Below, one piece after another: positions 5,858-6,684 of a stretch of 6,684 nucleotides of DNA (the first letter of the stretch is position 1; each line of letters starts with the position of its first letter). Under the pieces are notes generated by a model. That model did not search any database and was not told where the DNA came from. It worked only from the letters and a program-made list of their open reading frames with translations. The DNA is from Bacillota bacterium (GTDB lineage Bacteria > Bacillota > Clostridia > Lachnospirales > Lachnospiraceae): the NCBI GenBank assembly GCA_023387635.1, contig JAEWHU010000125.1, forward strand, positions 1-6,684, in the 5' to 3' direction. Position numbers and translations under genes: made by a program.

Positions 5858-6684
5858 ATGAGAATTACACAAAGTTTATGTAACGAATGGTTATTTACGA
5901 AAGAACCATTAACAATAGATACACTAAAAGATGGAGAAAAATTCGAAACCGTTATGATTCCTCATACTTGGAATAACCTTGATGGCCAAGATGGTGGACT
6001 TGATTACCACAGAGGAACATGCTGGTATAGAAAAGAAATAATAATCTCTAACGAAGCGGATGGTAAACTAGTTTATTTAGAACTTGAGGGTTCCAATAGT
6101 ATTACTGAAGTATATGTAAATGGGAAGAAACTAGCTCGTCATGAAGGTGGATTTTCTACATTCCGTGTTAATATTACAGACATGTTACTTAAAGACCAGA
6201 TGAATGAAATCGCTATCAGCGTAGATAATGCTGAAAATGACTACATATATCCTCAAATGGCTGATTTTACGTTCTTTGGTGGAATATATCGAAAGGTGAA
6301 TCTTATCTTTGTAGAAAATAGTCACTTTGACCTTGATTACTATGGTTCAAAAGGAATCACTGTAACTCCAGTAATATCTAATGATATTGCAAATATTGCG
6401 GTAGAAACTTATATCACAAATGCAAAAGAAAATCAGGAAGTAGAAATAAGCTTATACACAAAAGAAGGTAAACTTCTCGAAACAAAAACCGTATCTGCAT
6501 TAGATAGTAAGACAACATTCACTGTAGAAAACCCACATTTATGGAATGCTAGAAAAGATCCTTATCTTTATGAAGTTAAGGCTACATTAAAATTTGATAA
6601 AGAACTTGATAGTGTATCTACAAAGTTTGGAATTAGAAGTTATCATGTAGACCCTGAAAAAGGTTTCATCCTAAATGGAGAAAG
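5858..6684 (+). CDS. Glycoside hydrolase family 2 protein (beta-galactosidase/beta-glucuronidase type), 3' end outside window
   Basis: 275 codons plus two bases are visible. The N-terminal sugar-binding (jelly-roll) domain covers about 1-152, with PHTWNN (35-40), DGG...YHRGTCWYRK (45-59), VYVNGKK (85-91) and FFGGIYRKV (139-147). An immunoglobulin-like domain follows, ending in the GH2 segment PHLWNARKDPYLYEV (226-240) and FGIRSYHVDPEKGFILNGE (257-275). The last motif normally introduces the catalytic TIM barrel with its two acidic residues, which lies beyond the window. Beta-galactosidase, beta-glucuronidase and beta-mannosidase therefore cannot be separated; the PHTWN and FGIR...GF.LNG patterns favour the first two. 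No signal peptide is seen, so cleavage after import is likely. The ATG at 5858 follows AAAGG (5842-5846) by 11 bases, slightly long. It is co-transcribed with the upstream symporter and probably under the same AraC control. Confidence 0.92.
   Translation, partial: MRITQSLCNEWLFTKEPLTIDTLKDGEKFETVMIPHTWNNLDGQDGGLDYHRGTCWYRKEIIISNEADGKLVYLELEGSNSITEVYVNGKKLARHEGGFSTFRVNITDMLLKDQMNEIAISVDNAENDYIYPQMADFTFFGGIYRKVNLIFVENSHFDLDYYGSKGITVTPVISNDIANIAVETYITNAKENQEVEISLYTKEGKLLETKTVSALDSKTTFTVENPHLWNARKDPYLYEVKATLKFDKELDSVSTKFGIRSYHVDPEKGFILNGE

Overview
The window is AT-rich (roughly two thirds A+T by eye) with clostridial-style Shine-Dalgarno sites (AGGAG, AAGGGA) close to ATG starts. The gene content (UvrA paralogue, AraC regulator, GPH-type sugar symporter, family 2 glycoside hydrolase, TIM-barrel sugar isomerase-like protein) suggests a plant- or gut-polysaccharide-using member of the Clostridia, most likely Lachnospiraceae. 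That taxonomic guess is inference.

Layout: positions 1-1964 (minus strand, 3' end outside the window) encode a short UvrA-type ABC ATPase that lacks the UvrB-binding/insertion region. This gene is unrelated to the sugar genes and has its own extended -10 promoter with an inverted repeat over the likely transcription start. Positions 1965-2284 are non-coding and very AT-rich. Positions 2285-4214 hold a minus-strand pair: an AraC-family regulator (3345-4214), then a xylose-isomerase-like TIM-barrel protein (2285-3247). Between them is a previously easy-to-miss tiny ORF (19 or 26 codons) with good ribosome binding sites; it ends one base before the TIM-barrel start codon. Positions 4215-4383 are a divergent promoter region with several short repeats. 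Positions 4384-5838 encode a GPH-family sugar:cation symporter, followed after 19 bases by a GH2 glycoside hydrolase (5858 to beyond the window end).

Working model (inference): the AraC regulator senses a sugar or glycoside and controls both arms of the divergent locus. The symporter imports an oligosaccharide or glycoside, the GH2 enzyme (no export signal seen) cleaves it in the cytoplasm, and the TIM-barrel protein may isomerise, epimerise or otherwise process the released sugar. The exact substrate cannot be read from the sequence, partly because the GH2 catalytic domain lies outside the window. I see no CRISPR array, tRNA, rRNA, complete insertion sequence or phage gene. The least explained parts are the tiny ORF with its overlapping inverted repeats, and the repeat architecture of the two control regions.
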